DNA of 64,000 nt from contig CAMPJJ010000003.1 in the NCBI GenBank assembly GCA_946886855.1, positions 1 through 64,000 of the forward strand. The letters are read 5' to 3'. The notes under the pieces are model-generated. The model saw nothing but the letters and a program-made list of their open reading frames with translations. It made no database searches and was not told where the DNA came from. Below are positions 16,509 to 27,166 of the stretch, piece by piece; within the stretch, counting starts at the first letter, position 1, and each line of letters begins with the position of its first letter. The DNA comes from an uncultured Roseateles sp. (GTDB lineage Bacteria; Pseudomonadota; Gammaproteobacteria; Burkholderiales; Burkholderiaceae). A program made the position numbers and the translations under genes.

Positions 16509-16540
16509 AAAGCCTGGTGCGAAAGCGCCAGGCTTTTTTC
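16509..16540 (+). terminator. Rho-independent terminator with GNRA loop
   Basis: AAAGCCTGGTGC-GAAA-GCGCCAGGCTTT forms a 12-bp stem (one G-U pair) capped by a GAAA tetraloop and followed by TTTC. It terminates the PEP-CTERM/PA-domain set, about 60 bp after the last stop. Confidence 0.9.
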
Positions 16541-16764
16541 TTGCACGCGGCAGCCGGCAGCCGCCGGATCTCGCTCGAACGTCGTGGAGATGATGGGGGT
16601 GTGGCGCGGGAATGTCGCCCGAACGGGCGATGAAATCCGCCATGCGGACGATCGAGGGGGCGAAGGGGGCGGCTGGTTGCGTCTTCAAACAGGCGGGTGG
16701 TCAGGACTGGCTGATAATCGCCGGCCCCGGCTAGCCGGAACCTGGTTTTTTACTGGAAGCATTG
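16541..16764 (+). promoter_or_regulatory. Promoter region of HU gene
   Basis: 224 bp between the terminator and the HU start. GATAAT at 16713-16718 is a good -10 candidate about 45 bp before the start, and a T-run lies at 16746-16751. A GGTCAGGACT fragment at about 16699 resembles a short sequence dispersed elsewhere in the window. No gene was seen. Confidence 0.35.
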
Positions 16765-17040
16765 ATGAACAAGAGTGAACTGATCGAAGGCATCGCCACC
16801 AAGGCTGGCGTGACCCGTGCCGTGGCCGCGACCGCCCTGGACGCGACCCTGGAAACCATCACCGAAGCGCTGGCCGCTGGCGACCAGATCGCCCTGGTCG
16901 GTTTCGGCACCTTCAAGGTGAGCGACCGCGCCGCCCGCACCGGCAAGAACCCCGCCACCGGCGAAGCGCTGGACATCCCGGCCTCCAAGGTCGCGAAGTT
17001 CACCGCCGGCAAGGCGCTGAAGGATGCAGTGAACAAGTAA
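16765..17040 (+). CDS. HU family DNA-binding protein
   Basis: 91 aa, the standard length for HU. The N-terminal helices ([18 protein letters not shown]) and the beta-arm region ([23 protein letters not shown]) with the DNA-intercalating Pro of NPATGE are intact, and the last helix is [16 protein letters not shown] dimers bend DNA and compact the nucleoid. ATG at 16765 is used; an in-frame TTG three bases earlier is possible. It is monocistronic, bounded by a terminator upstream and a stem-loop downstream. Confidence 0.96.
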   Translation: MNKSELIEGIATKAGVTRAVAATALDATLETITEALAAGDQIALVGFGTFKVSDRAARTGKNPATGEALDIPASKVAKFTAGKALKDAVNK

Positions 17041-17065
17041 GCCTCCCGGCTTCTTCCACTGGGCG

Positions 17066-17096
17066 ACGCCCGCTCCTGCGAAAGCAGGGCGGGCGT
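17066..17096. terminator. Stem-loop between convergent HU and crotonase genes
   Basis: ACGCCCG(C)TCCTGC-GAAA-GCAGGGCGGGCGT forms a 13-bp stem with one bulged C and a GAAA loop. The T-tract is weak (TTGTCGTTTG), so it is probably a bidirectional terminator for the two convergent genes. Confidence 0.6.
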
Positions 17097-17120
17097 TGTC
17101 GTTTGCAGGGGGAAGGGGCG

Positions 17121-17954
17121 TCAGCCCTCGCGGAAGAACTTCAAGGCCGCGAGGTCGGGGAAGGCCGTCGGCCGCTTGGCCTGCGCCGCCGCGAACGCCT
17201 CCATCAGGTTCTTGTTCTGCCAGATCGCCGCCTGCAGCCAGCCCATCTGCTGCAGGCTGTCCTTCACCCCGTGATCGCGCGCGTAGTGCAGGGCCTGCTT
17301 GCTGCCCCACACCGCGACCGGCGGCTTCTGCGCGATCTCGCGCGCGCACTGCAGCGCGGCTTCGACGCACTCGGCCTGCGTCGCGAAGACCTCGTTGACC
17401 AGGCCCACCGCCTGCGCCCGCGCGGCTGGCATGCGACGGCCCGTGTACGCGAGTTCCTTGACCACGCCCAGCGGCACCAGCTTCGGCAGGCGCTGCAGCG
17501 TGCCCAGGTCGGCCACCATGCCGATGTTGATCTCCTGGATGCAGAAGAAGGCGCCGGTCTCCGAGTAGCGGATGTCGCAGGCCGCGACCAGGTCCACCGC
17601 GCCGCCGATGCAGCCGCCGTGGATGGCCGCGATCGTCGGCACGCGCAGGTCGTCGAGCTGGTTGAAGGCCCGCTGCATGTCGGCCAGCAGGTCGACGATG
17701 GCCGCGCGGCCCTCGGCGCTGCGGTCGTCGAGCTGGATGCCGCCATTCTGGAACACCTCCAGCGACATCCCCGCGCTGAAGTGCTTGCCCGTCGACGAGA
17801 TCACCAGCGCCCGCAGCGTCGGGCTGCGGTGGAGCTGCGCGAGCACCGCCTCCAGCTCGCGCCACAGCTGCGGCGACATCGTGTTCATCGCATCGGGCCG
17901 GTTCAGCACCAGGTGGCCGACGCCGGCTTCTTCGCTCAGGGTGAGGCAGTCCAT
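17121..17954 (-). CDS. Enoyl-CoA hydratase/isomerase family, likely delta(3,5)-delta(2,4)-dienoyl-CoA isomerase
   Basis: 277 aa crotonase-fold enzyme. The oxyanion-hole segments are FSAGMSL (about 59-65) and HGGCIGGAVDL (112-122). The three acidic residues of the ECH1-type dienoyl-CoA isomerase are preserved with the right spacing: D121 (GGAVDL), E141 (IQEINIG) and D149 (MVADLG), followed by GTLQRLPK, also typical of that subgroup. The enzyme would move conjugated double bonds during beta-oxidation of unsaturated fatty acids with odd-numbered double bonds. It stands alone on the minus strand, convergent with HU and 132 bp downstream of the flavohaemoglobin gene. Confidence 0.85.
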   Translation of the reverse strand: MDCLTLSEEAGVGHLVLNRPDAMNTMSPQLWRELEAVLAQLHRSPTLRALVISSTGKHFSAGMSLEVFQNGGIQLDDRSAEGRAAIVDLLADMQRAFNQLDDLRVPTIAAIHGGCIGGAVDLVAACDIRYSETGAFFCIQEINIGMVADLGTLQRLPKLVPLGVVKELAYTGRRMPAARAQAVGLVNEVFATQAECVEAALQCAREIAQKPPVAVWGSKQALHYARDHGVKDSLQQMGWLQAAIWQNKNLMEAFAAAQAKRPTAFPDLAALKFFREG

Positions 17955-18086
17955 TCGAGTCTCCTGTAGTCCTTGCTGTCGCTCCTGTCCTCGTATCGCG
18001 CAGGGCAGGGGTTCGGCCGATGCTAGCGGGAGACCGACCGACGCCGCGTCAAGGACGCGACGCCCGATGCCGATTGGAGCGCGCTC

Positions 18087-19274
18087 TCAGGCGCCCACCA
18101 GTTCCTCCGCCGGGCCGAAGAACTCGTAGCGGAGCTGCGCCGTCGGCACGCCGAGCGAACGGCCCGCGCGGTAGATCGCCTGCATGAAGGGCTTGGGGCC
18201 GAGCAAGTAGAGGTCGACATTGCGGTCCTCGGGCAGGTGGCGCGCGAGCAGCGCATCGGTGACGTGGCCGACCTCATGAGGCTCGTCACCGTCACGCGGC
18301 GCGTCGTAGACGTAGAGCGCCTGGACGTTGTCATGCGCCGCCGCGAGCAGGTCCACGCGCTCCCGGAACGCATGCACGCCGCCATGACGCGCCGCGTGGA
18401 TGAAGCGGATCGGCCGTCCGCTGGCCGCCGCCGATTCGAGCATCGACATCGCCGGCGTGATGCCCACGCCGCCCGTCACCAGCACCAGCGGTCGGGTGGC
18501 GGTGGCGTCGAGCGTGAATTCGCCCGCCGGCGCCTGCACGGAGAGGCGGGTGCCGACCTCGGCCGTGTCGTGCATCCAGTTGGACACCAGACCGCCGTCC
18601 TCGCGCTTGATGCTGACGCGGTACCAGGGCTTGCCCGGCGCGTCCGACAGCGAGTAGTTCCGCCGCACCGTCCTGCCGTCGATGTCCAGCACCAGGGTCA
18701 GGTATTGCCCCGGTTGGAAGGGCGGCAGCGGCTGCCCGTCGACGGGCTCCAGGTAGAACGAGGTGATCAGCTCGCTCTCGCGCTCCTTGCGCGCGACGAC
18801 CATCTCGCGCTGTCCGCGCCAGCCGCCGGGCAGCGCCGCGGTGGCGGCGTAGACCTGCTCCTCGGCGTCGATGAGCAACTGCGCCAGCGCGCCGTAGGCC
18901 TCGGCCCAGGCGGCGATGATCTCGTCGGTCGCGACGTCCGCGCCCAGCACCTCGCGGATCGCGGCCAGCAGGCAGGCGCCGACGATCGGGTAGTGCGCCG
19001 GCTGCACGCCCAGCGCCACGTGCTTCTGGATGATGCGGGGCAGGGCGGGGGCGAGTTCATGCACGCGGTCGATGTGGCTCGCATACGCCAGCACCGCGCC
19101 CGCCAGGGCGCGCGCCTGCGTGCCCTCGGCCTGGTGCGCCTCGTTGAAGAAGGCTTTCAGCTCCGGATGCCCGGTCAGCATCGCGCGGTAGAAGTGCCGC
19201 GTGATGTCTTCGCCGCGCGACTTCAGCAGCGGCACCGTGGCCTGGATCAGGGCGATGGTCTGAGGCTTGAACAT
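18087..19274 (-). CDS. hmp: Flavohaemoprotein, nitric oxide dioxygenase
   Basis: 395 aa, the usual length. The globin domain (1-140) has the proximal haem ligand H85 (IIQKHVALG), distal Y29 and Q53. The FAD domain (about 150-260) contains RNYSLSDAPG, and the NAD(P)H domain (about 265-395) contains VTGGVGITPAMSML and ends in YEFFGPAEELVGA. It converts NO and O2 to nitrate with NAD(P)H in the cytosol. It is divergent from norR across a 158-bp region with a match to the NorR operator GGT-N7-ACC, which supports induction by NO. Confidence 0.96.
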   Translation of the reverse strand: MFKPQTIALIQATVPLLKSRGEDITRHFYRAMLTGHPELKAFFNEAHQAEGTQARALAGAVLAYASHIDRVHELAPALPRIIQKHVALGVQPAHYPIVGACLLAAIREVLGADVATDEIIAAWAEAYGALAQLLIDAEEQVYAATAALPGGWRGQREMVVARKERESELITSFYLEPVDGQPLPPFQPGQYLTLVLDIDGRTVRRNYSLSDAPGKPWYRVSIKREDGGLVSNWMHDTAEVGTRLSVQAPAGEFTLDATATRPLVLVTGGVGITPAMSMLESAAASGRPIRFIHAARHGGVHAFRERVDLLAAAHDNVQALYVYDAPRDGDEPHEVGHVTDALLARHLPEDRNVDLYLLGPKPFMQAIYRAGRSLGVPTAQLRYEFFGPAEELVGA

Positions 19275-19432
19275 GAGCTTCTCTACTCCGGCTTCGTTGA
19301 GGATGGTCCTTCTTACTCACGATCCGTGCCAGCGCCCGCAACTTTCAGAGTCGCTCATAACTGATTGATTTACATTGAAGTCAATGCCATCAACTCGCGG
19401 CGCGCTCGCCATTGAGGTCCAAATGACCGAAG
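19275..19432. promoter_or_regulatory. Divergent hmp-norR regulatory region with NorR-type sites
   Basis: GGT-CCAAATG-ACC at 19416-19428 matches the GGT-N7-ACC NorR operator described for Ralstonia eutropha. GT-N7-AC also occurs at 19306-19316 and, just inside the norR frame, at 19443-19453. A CATTGA-AG-TCAATG palindrome lies at 19373-19386. On the minus strand TGGCACG (19325-19331) equals a sigma-54 -24 element, but the expected -12 GC is absent at the right spacing, so the promoter type for hmp remains open. Confidence 0.5.
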
Positions 19433-21094
<1,662 letters not shown>

Positions 21095-21283
21095 ATCCGT
21101 CGCCGCGATCGCGCGCGGGCACCTCGATGCGACGCAGGTCCTGCGCCCAGCATCGGCGCTCGCCCGGCGCGGCGAGCAGCTCGCCGCCGACTGGCCCCCC
21201 ACGAGACGTCATGCAGCACGTTACCGGCAGCTGCGGCGTGGTGGTCCTGATGGTGCCGCTCAAGGGAGCGTACCGCCCGACGC

Positions 21284-23617
21284 TCACAGCGACCTGATCC
21301 ACGCCAGCAGCGCCTCGCGATCCGCCTTCGACAGCCGTTCGAAGCGCTGCCGCGACTTCTCCGCTTCGCCGCCGTGCCACAGGATCGCTTCGGTCAGCGT
21401 CCGGGCGCGGCCGTCGTGCAGATAGCCGACCGGCGTCGACTCGGCCACCTGCGCCGTGTAGCCGATGCCCCACAGCGGCGACGTGCGCCACATTGCGCCG
21501 CGCGCCCGGCCTTCCGGCAGCGGGTCCGCCAGCGCCGGACCCATGTCGTGCAACAGCAGGTCGGTGAACGGCCGGATCGTCTGGTCGCGCAGCTCCGCGA
21601 ACGGATGGTGCCTGCCGGTCTTCATCTCCACCGTGTGGCAGGCCGCGCAGCGCAGCGCGTCGAACACGCGGCGGCCCGCGGCCACCTGCGCCGCGTCCAC
21701 GCGATGCTCCTCCGGCGGTACGACGCCCTTCGGGAAACCGCTCGGCAGGCTGCGCTGCGCCGGCACGGCCAGCAGCTGCATGTACTGGGTCAGCGCGATC
21801 AGGTCGCTGTCCTGGATGCCCTTCTGCGCGGGCGCCGCCCGGCAGCCCGCTGGGTCGGTCGAGCAACTGCGGTTCGGGAACACCGGGGACGTCACCGACA
21901 TGTCGTTCAGCAGCGCCGCGGCCACCTGATGGCGCACGCTGGACTTGGATGCCTTCCAGCCGAAGCGGCCCAGACGCGTGGCGCCGGATTCCGGGTCGAC
22001 GCTGAAGTTGGCCTGGCCCAGCACGCCGTCGACGTCCGGCGTGCTGCGCACGCGTGACAGGATGTCCGCCTCCGGCACGGCTTCCAGCAGGCCGACGCCG
22101 ATCAGCGGCTGCGCCGCGCGGGCCGACCACAGCTGCGGGATCGGCCCGTCGAAGCCGAACGTCGGCTTGCGCAGCTCGACGCGGGTGCCGTCGGCCAGCG
22201 TGACCGTGCGCGACTCGAAACCGGTCACCTTGACGGCGAGGCCCCCGTCCTGGAGGGCGCCAGAGGACGATGCCGTGTTCATCTGGATCGTCGCGCCGTA
22301 GCGCGGGTCCGGACGGATCGCGCCGTCGGCGTCCCTCGCGGCCACGTGGACGGCCATCCCGTCCAGGCGCTGGCCCACCATGAACGGCGCGGGTCCGCGG
22401 CCGTTGTTGGTGTGGCACTGCACGCAGGACGTGGCGTTGAGGCGCGGCCCCGCCAGGTCGACGATGGCGGCCATCGGCTCGTTGCCCGGTTCCAGGTGGG
22501 CGCCGGTGACAACGCTGCTGTGGGCCGTCCTGCGACCTTCGACGAAGCGCTGCATGTCCTGCATGCCGATGTGGCCGACCGGCTGCTGGAACATCCGGAG
22601 GCCCTCGGCCGAATAGTTGTACGAGACCGAGCCGAGCCCGCCCGACAAGGTGGACGCCGGCAGCGGCGCGCTGTTCAGGCGCGGCGCGACGCCGTACCAC
22701 GGGGTCAGGCCTTGCCCGACGATGTAGAGCCGCTCGTTCGCGTAGTAGCGCAGGCCGCCGCCGTCGCCCACGGCCTGCATCGAGGCTGCCGTCGCGCCCA
22801 TGGCCGGCGCCACCTCGACCGGATCGCCGACCTTCAGCGGCCGGGCGTCCACCCGGACGCCGTTGGGCAGGCCGTCGGCGCCCAGGCCTGCATGGCCGGG
22901 GTACTCCTTGATCAGGACCGTGCAATGGTCGTCGCCCGGCCGGCCGTCGGGCGGGTAGGCCGCCGGCTTGCAGACCGAGGCCGTCCCGTCGAGCAGCTCG
23001 CCGTTGTTCATCCAGCCGTAGCCGGTCACGCCGACGCGGTCGAAGGCGCGGAAGAACGCGGTGCCGCCCGGCAGGAGGTCCACCGTCGGGTGGTAGGTGT
23101 TGACCTTGAGCACAGGCCGGGTGACACCGGGCACGCGGCTGTTGTCGATGATCTCCAGACCCCAGGTGCGGTTCCGGAAGGAGTCCGGCACGAAGCTCAG
23201 GGCGGCGCCCCGCCGCTTGTCGAGCGGATGGCGCGACGCGTCCACCGTCTCGTTGGGGCCGTGGCCGATCTCGTTCCACTCCTCGCCGCGATCGCGGCCG
23301 TGCCGGCTCACGCCGCGATGGCCGACGCGGGTGACCAGCGTGCCGTCGGGCAGCGTGAACTGCAGCGTCTCGATCGGCGCTTGCGGCGGGAACAGCGGCA
23401 CCAGCGGCGCGTCGTCGGCGGGCACCGGGAAGGGCGTGGTGACCGACTCGGGGAGCGCGTGCCCGCTGCCCGAAGCGGCGGGCGCCGCGGACTTGACGGC
23501 GACGCCCGGCGCCGTGTCGGCGGCCACGGGAGACTCGGCGTCCTGCGGGCTGGCGTCGCCCCCGCAGGCGACCAGCAGCGCGCAGCCCACGGCGATGCCG
23601 GCATGCTTGAATGCCAT
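21284..23617 (-). CDS. Dihaem c-type oxidoreductase lipoprotein (DHOR family)
   Basis: 777 aa. The start (ATG 23617) follows GGGAGGGGGATCACC, a strong Shine-Dalgarno. The N-terminus has a lipobox (ALLVACGG), so it is probably membrane-anchored in the periplasm. Two c-type haem sites are visible: CVQCH (about residue 398) and CAACH (about 658). The C-terminal part (SPLWGIGYTAQV, GYLHDGRARTLTEAILWHGGEAEKS) is the conserved core of the DHOR or thiol-oxidoreductase family, related to MauG/peroxidases. The N-terminal 380 residues form a long extension without a recognised domain. The physiological substrate is unknown. It is convergent with norR. Confidence 0.85.
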   Translation of the reverse strand: MAFKHAGIAVGCALLVACGGDASPQDAESPVAADTAPGVAVKSAAPAASGSGHALPESVTTPFPVPADDAPLVPLFPPQAPIETLQFTLPDGTLVTRVGHRGVSRHGRDRGEEWNEIGHGPNETVDASRHPLDKRRGAALSFVPDSFRNRTWGLEIIDNSRVPGVTRPVLKVNTYHPTVDLLPGGTAFFRAFDRVGVTGYGWMNNGELLDGTASVCKPAAYPPDGRPGDDHCTVLIKEYPGHAGLGADGLPNGVRVDARPLKVGDPVEVAPAMGATAASMQAVGDGGGLRYYANERLYIVGQGLTPWYGVAPRLNSAPLPASTLSGGLGSVSYNYSAEGLRMFQQPVGHIGMQDMQRFVEGRRTAHSSVVTGAHLEPGNEPMAAIVDLAGPRLNATSCVQCHTNNGRGPAPFMVGQRLDGMAVHVAARDADGAIRPDPRYGATIQMNTASSSGALQDGGLAVKVTGFESRTVTLADGTRVELRKPTFGFDGPIPQLWSARAAQPLIGVGLLEAVPEADILSRVRSTPDVDGVLGQANFSVDPESGATRLGRFGWKASKSSVRHQVAAALLNDMSVTSPVFPNRSCSTDPAGCRAAPAQKGIQDSDLIALTQYMQLLAVPAQRSLPSGFPKGVVPPEEHRVDAAQVAAGRRVFDALRCAACHTVEMKTGRHHPFAELRDQTIRPFTDLLLHDMGPALADPLPEGRARGAMWRTSPLWGIGYTAQVAESTPVGYLHDGRARTLTEAILWHGGEAEKSRQRFERLSKADREALLAWIRSL

Positions 23618-23807
23618 GGTGATCCCCCTCCCGAGCCAGTGGGTGCGATGAGCCCCTTCTTGGAGGGGCGTGGGGCGCGAGTGTGTCCGTTTGTTTTGCC
23701 GGTCGGCAAGTTTAAATGTGTGTCGAATTGATGCCTGCAGGAACGGCAGGGCCATCGACACCGCCGTCGAGGCAGTGCCCCCGCGCGGACGCCGTGACCT
23801 GACCCCG

Positions 23808-25631
23808 TCAGGCCTGCGACACCGCCGCCGGGTCCGGCGCCTTCGGTCCGCCGACCGCGCCGAGCGCGCCGCCCCACACGTGATAGAGCGCCTGCAGCAC
23901 CACGTACTTGAGCATCTGCGTGGTGATGTTGGCGTCCTTCTCGCTCAGGCCGTGTTTCTCCATGAGCGTCGCCGGCAGGCTGGCGACCATGGCCGTCAGG
24001 CCGCCGAAGCCGGTGCTGAGGATCGCGTGCGAGGTCCAGCCGACCTTGCTGGCGAAGACGTCGCCGAGCGCCTCCGGGAAGGTGGACTTGAGGTGCTTCA
24101 CGTGGGCCCCGGCGCGCGCGGCGGCGCTGAGGATCTGTTCGACCGCCGGCTTCTGCAGGTGGTCGAGGCAGGCGCCCAGGTCGTCGCGCGCCAGGAAGTG
24201 CTGGAAGCCGGCGCGCCCGGCGCCGACGTCGAAGTCGTTCTTGATCACGCGCATGCCGCCGCCGCCCACGGGCAGGCCGAAGCCCGGATCGAGGCGGCCA
24301 TCCATCGCGGCGCGCTGCGCCGGCTGCCCCTTGAGCTCGTAGTTGAGCATCGCCGGGATCCGCACCAGCCCGTTGCGCGCGGCGCCGTAGCTGAGGCCCG
24401 CGGCGATCGCGTTGTCCGCGGCCAGGCTGGCCTTGGTCGGCGGGTTCGCGCTCGCGATGGGTTCAGGCAGCTGCTCGCCTGGCGGGCGGGTGTAGTAGGC
24501 GTCCTTGAAGGTCTTGTTGGTGGCGGCGCCGGAGGCCACGTCCAGCATCGACAGCGCAAAGCCCATCACCGCGCCGGTGATGAGCGCCGGCACGGCGACG
24601 GGCAACTGGGGCATCGCCTTGATCAGGCTGGAGAGCGTGAGGTCGGCGAGCTTGAGGTTGGCCGGGATGGTGCCGAGGTTGAAGCCGCTGGCCGAGGCCA
24701 TGCCGTGCATCATGGCCGTGCCCTGGTCGCGCCACTGCACCTGCTTGAAGACGGCGACGAGGTCGTCGCGGGTGTGGATGCCGCGCGAGCTCAGCACCGC
24801 GGCCTGCTGCGTGGCCAGGCGTTCGAGCGCGGGGATGTCGTCGGGGCTCTTGCGCATCGCGCTGAGCATGTAGGCGACGCAGCCGGTGATGTCGTCGGGA
24901 AGTTTCTGCGCGAGCGAGTCGATGTCGATGCGCGGATTCACGTCGCGCGGGCTGGGCACGGTGGCCGCGCTGAGCGAGGCCAGCCCGCCGGGGGCGCGCT
25001 CCGCGGGCGCCGCCTCGGGCGGCGGCAGCGGATCGAAGGCGCCCGGCATGCGGCGCATCAGCTGGGAGACCTCGTCGTGCGGCTGCTGGCGCGGCAGGGC
25101 CGCGCCGTGCTCGGTCCCGGTGGCGGTGGAACGGCGCTGCTCGGTGATCGAGGGCGCATTGCCGACCGGCCGCTGCGCCACGCTCGACAGGGACAGCGCA
25201 CTGCCGCCAGCCCCCTCGCCGGTACCGCCGCTGGCGTTCAAGTGGGACATGGGGATCTGCTCGCCGCCATGGGCGTCGGGCAGGCGCCCGGTCGTGGCGA
25301 CGCTGCCGGCCGACGAGCTGCGGCTGGCCACCTTCGGCGGCGATTGGCGCGGCGGCGTCGACGGGCGCGAGCGGACCGCGCCGCCGTCGTTGTCGTTCTT
25401 CCCGGCGTCCTGCGAAGCGCGCGGGAACGAGCGGCGCGCGGACAGTCCCTCGGGCAGGATGTGCTCCGCGCCCGCGGGCTTGGCGGGTTGCGGCTCGATG
25501 GCGGTCGGCGACGAGGGCGACGAGGGCGACGACTGGGTCGGCGACGATTGCGACGCCTGCGGACTGCCGGGCGTCCCGAGGGACGGGGGAGGGACGTCGA
25601 TCGCGCGGGCGGTCGGGATGGTGGTGCTCAT
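23808..25631 (-). CDS. Large protein of unknown function, effector-like composition
   Basis: 607 aa, no family recognised. The first 130 residues are Ser/Pro/Thr-rich and disordered, including a low-complexity run (SSPTQSSPSSPSSP) encoded by GACGAGGGC-type repeats, with no signal peptide. About 275-607 is an ordered helical domain with one or two hydrophobic stretches (LPVAVPALITGAVMGFALSM and HAILSTGFGGLTAMVASLPA). A Ser-rich disordered start followed by a helical domain with membrane segments resembles type III effectors, but no hrp/PIP-type box was found. It begins 16 bp after the epimerase stop, so it may be the last gene of that operon. Start ATG 25631 has AAGGCGTC upstream. Confidence 0.6.
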   Translation of the reverse strand: MSTTIPTARAIDVPPPSLGTPGSPQASQSSPTQSSPSSPSSPTAIEPQPAKPAGAEHILPEGLSARRSFPRASQDAGKNDNDGGAVRSRPSTPPRQSPPKVASRSSSAGSVATTGRLPDAHGGEQIPMSHLNASGGTGEGAGGSALSLSSVAQRPVGNAPSITEQRRSTATGTEHGAALPRQQPHDEVSQLMRRMPGAFDPLPPPEAAPAERAPGGLASLSAATVPSPRDVNPRIDIDSLAQKLPDDITGCVAYMLSAMRKSPDDIPALERLATQQAAVLSSRGIHTRDDLVAVFKQVQWRDQGTAMMHGMASASGFNLGTIPANLKLADLTLSSLIKAMPQLPVAVPALITGAVMGFALSMLDVASGAATNKTFKDAYYTRPPGEQLPEPIASANPPTKASLAADNAIAAGLSYGAARNGLVRIPAMLNYELKGQPAQRAAMDGRLDPGFGLPVGGGGMRVIKNDFDVGAGRAGFQHFLARDDLGACLDHLQKPAVEQILSAAARAGAHVKHLKSTFPEALGDVFASKVGWTSHAILSTGFGGLTAMVASLPATLMEKHGLSEKDANITTQMLKYVVLQALYHVWGGALGAVGGPKAPDPAAVSQA

Positions 25632-25647
25632 GACGCCTTGGATGCCG

Positions 25648-27165
25648 TTACAACAAGGCGGCATCGTCGGCAGTGCGTCCCTCGTCGGAGGGCCGGATCC
25701 GAACCGGTGCCTGGGGATGCGAAGCGAGATCGCGCAGCGCCGAGGCCAGCGTCCCGTGGCGGTAGACAAAGCCGCCCGCCAGCGCCACGCGCGGCAGCAC
25801 GCGCTGACCGTCCAGCAGCAGCGTCGACATCTCGCCCGCGAGCCGGCGCAGCGCCGCCGCCGGCAGGCGCATCCAGGCCTGTCGCCCGAAGGAGGCGGCG
25901 AGGGCGGTCGAGAACGAAGCCTGCGAGCAGAGGTCCGGCGCCACTGCGTTGACGGCCCCGCGCACATCCGCGCGGCGCAGCGCCCAGTCGATGAAGCCCA
26001 CGGCGTCTTCCAGATGGATCCACGGCACCGGTTGACGACCGTCGCCCAGTCGCACGGCCAGTCCGAACCGCGCCGCCAGCGCCTGCATCGGATACGCGCC
26101 GTCTTCGCGACCGAGGATCACGCCGAAGCGCAGCCGCACGACGCGCATGCCCAGTCCCTCCATCCGCATCGCCTCATGCTCGACGGCCGCGCACAGGTCG
26201 GACTGGAACACGCCGCGCTGCGCGCGCGAGCGTTCATCGCAGATCACACCATCCTCGGGCACGCCGTAGAAGCCGACGGCCGACGCGGCCACCAGGACCG
26301 CGGGCGGATGCGCCAGACGCCGCGCCAGCTGATGGATCCCTTCCGTCAGGCGCGTGCGGCTGTCCAGCAGTTCGCGGCGACGGGCGCGCGTCCAGGGCCG
26401 GCCGAGCACGCGGGCGCCGGCGAGGTGGACGACGGCCTCGATGCGGGTTTCGGCGGCGATGTCGTCGAGCGCGCCGACGACGGCAATGTCCGCGCCGAAC
26501 TGCAGCCGCGCCTGCTTCGGGTCCCGCGTCAGCACGATCAGCCGCCGCCCCTGCGACCGCAGCCGGCGCACCAGCGCCTGACCGACGAATCCGGTCGCGC
26601 CGGTGATCAGCACGGCCGCGGCCAGGCGAGGGGCTGCCGGAGGTGCCGGCTGATCGCGCAAGGCCGCGCTCTCGCGACCCAGCCGCCGCACGGCCAGCGC
26701 GTTGCGCAGGCTCCACGCCCACACGACGAGCGCCATGGCCGTGAAGAGCCACGACACCAGCCCCCGTCCCGCCGACGCCAGGCCGGTCGGCTGCTGCCAC
26801 CAGTCGAGCAGGCGCGGCCCCATCAACCCCAGGAACAAGCCGTAGCAGACGGTCAGCACGGTGTGCAGCCAGCGCTCGAAGGGGGGCAACTGGCGGGTGC
26901 GGTCTTCTTCCAGGAAGTCGGCGAGCGTGATGACGACTTCCACGCCCAGCACCGCCGCGACCGCGACGGCGAGCGCGCCGTGCCACGACCACCAGGCCAG
27001 GCCGAGGAAGAGGGCGCCGTACAGCGCCTCGCGGCCTGCGTGCAGGGCGAGTTCGCGCCGTGCGCCGAGCTGCTGCGGCAGTCGGGCGGCCCATTCGTGG
27101 TGCCAGAGGTTGTCGAAGGCGCCGAGCAGCGCCTGGCCGATGAGGACGGCATCGAGGATGTGCAT
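25648..27165 (-). CDS. TIGR01777-family NAD-dependent epimerase with N-terminal membrane domain
   Basis: 505 aa. The first 175 residues are membrane-embedded, with about four helices (MHILDAVLIGQALLGAFDNLWHHEW region, WWSWHGALAVAVAAVLG, VCYGLFLGLMG). The C-terminal 300 residues are an extended SDR: VLITGATGFVGQALVRRL as the dinucleotide site, VVHLAGARV, SAVGFYG and the IHLEDAVGFIDWAL motif of the TIGR01777/YfcH group. The Y-x3-K catalytic pair is not obvious, as is usual in this group. Function is unknown; co-occurrence with DUF4166 is typical. ATG 27165 lies 1 base after the end of the DUF4166 stop and is preceded by AGGAGTCC. Confidence 0.85.
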   Translation of the reverse strand: MHILDAVLIGQALLGAFDNLWHHEWAARLPQQLGARRELALHAGREALYGALFLGLAWWSWHGALAVAVAAVLGVEVVITLADFLEEDRTRQLPPFERWLHTVLTVCYGLFLGLMGPRLLDWWQQPTGLASAGRGLVSWLFTAMALVVWAWSLRNALAVRRLGRESAALRDQPAPPAAPRLAAAVLITGATGFVGQALVRRLRSQGRRLIVLTRDPKQARLQFGADIAVVGALDDIAAETRIEAVVHLAGARVLGRPWTRARRRELLDSRTRLTEGIHQLARRLAHPPAVLVAASAVGFYGVPEDGVICDERSRAQRGVFQSDLCAAVEHEAMRMEGLGMRVVRLRFGVILGREDGAYPMQALAARFGLAVRLGDGRQPVPWIHLEDAVGFIDWALRRADVRGAVNAVAPDLCSQASFSTALAASFGRQAWMRLPAAALRRLAGEMSTLLLDGQRVLPRVALAGGFVYRHGTLASALRDLASHPQAPVRIRPSDEGRTADDAALL

Positions 27166-27166
27166 G

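Noticed and set aside
19323..19335. Sigma-54 promoter for hmp
   Set aside because: TGGCACG is present but GC at -12 is not, so it is only noted as a partial match.
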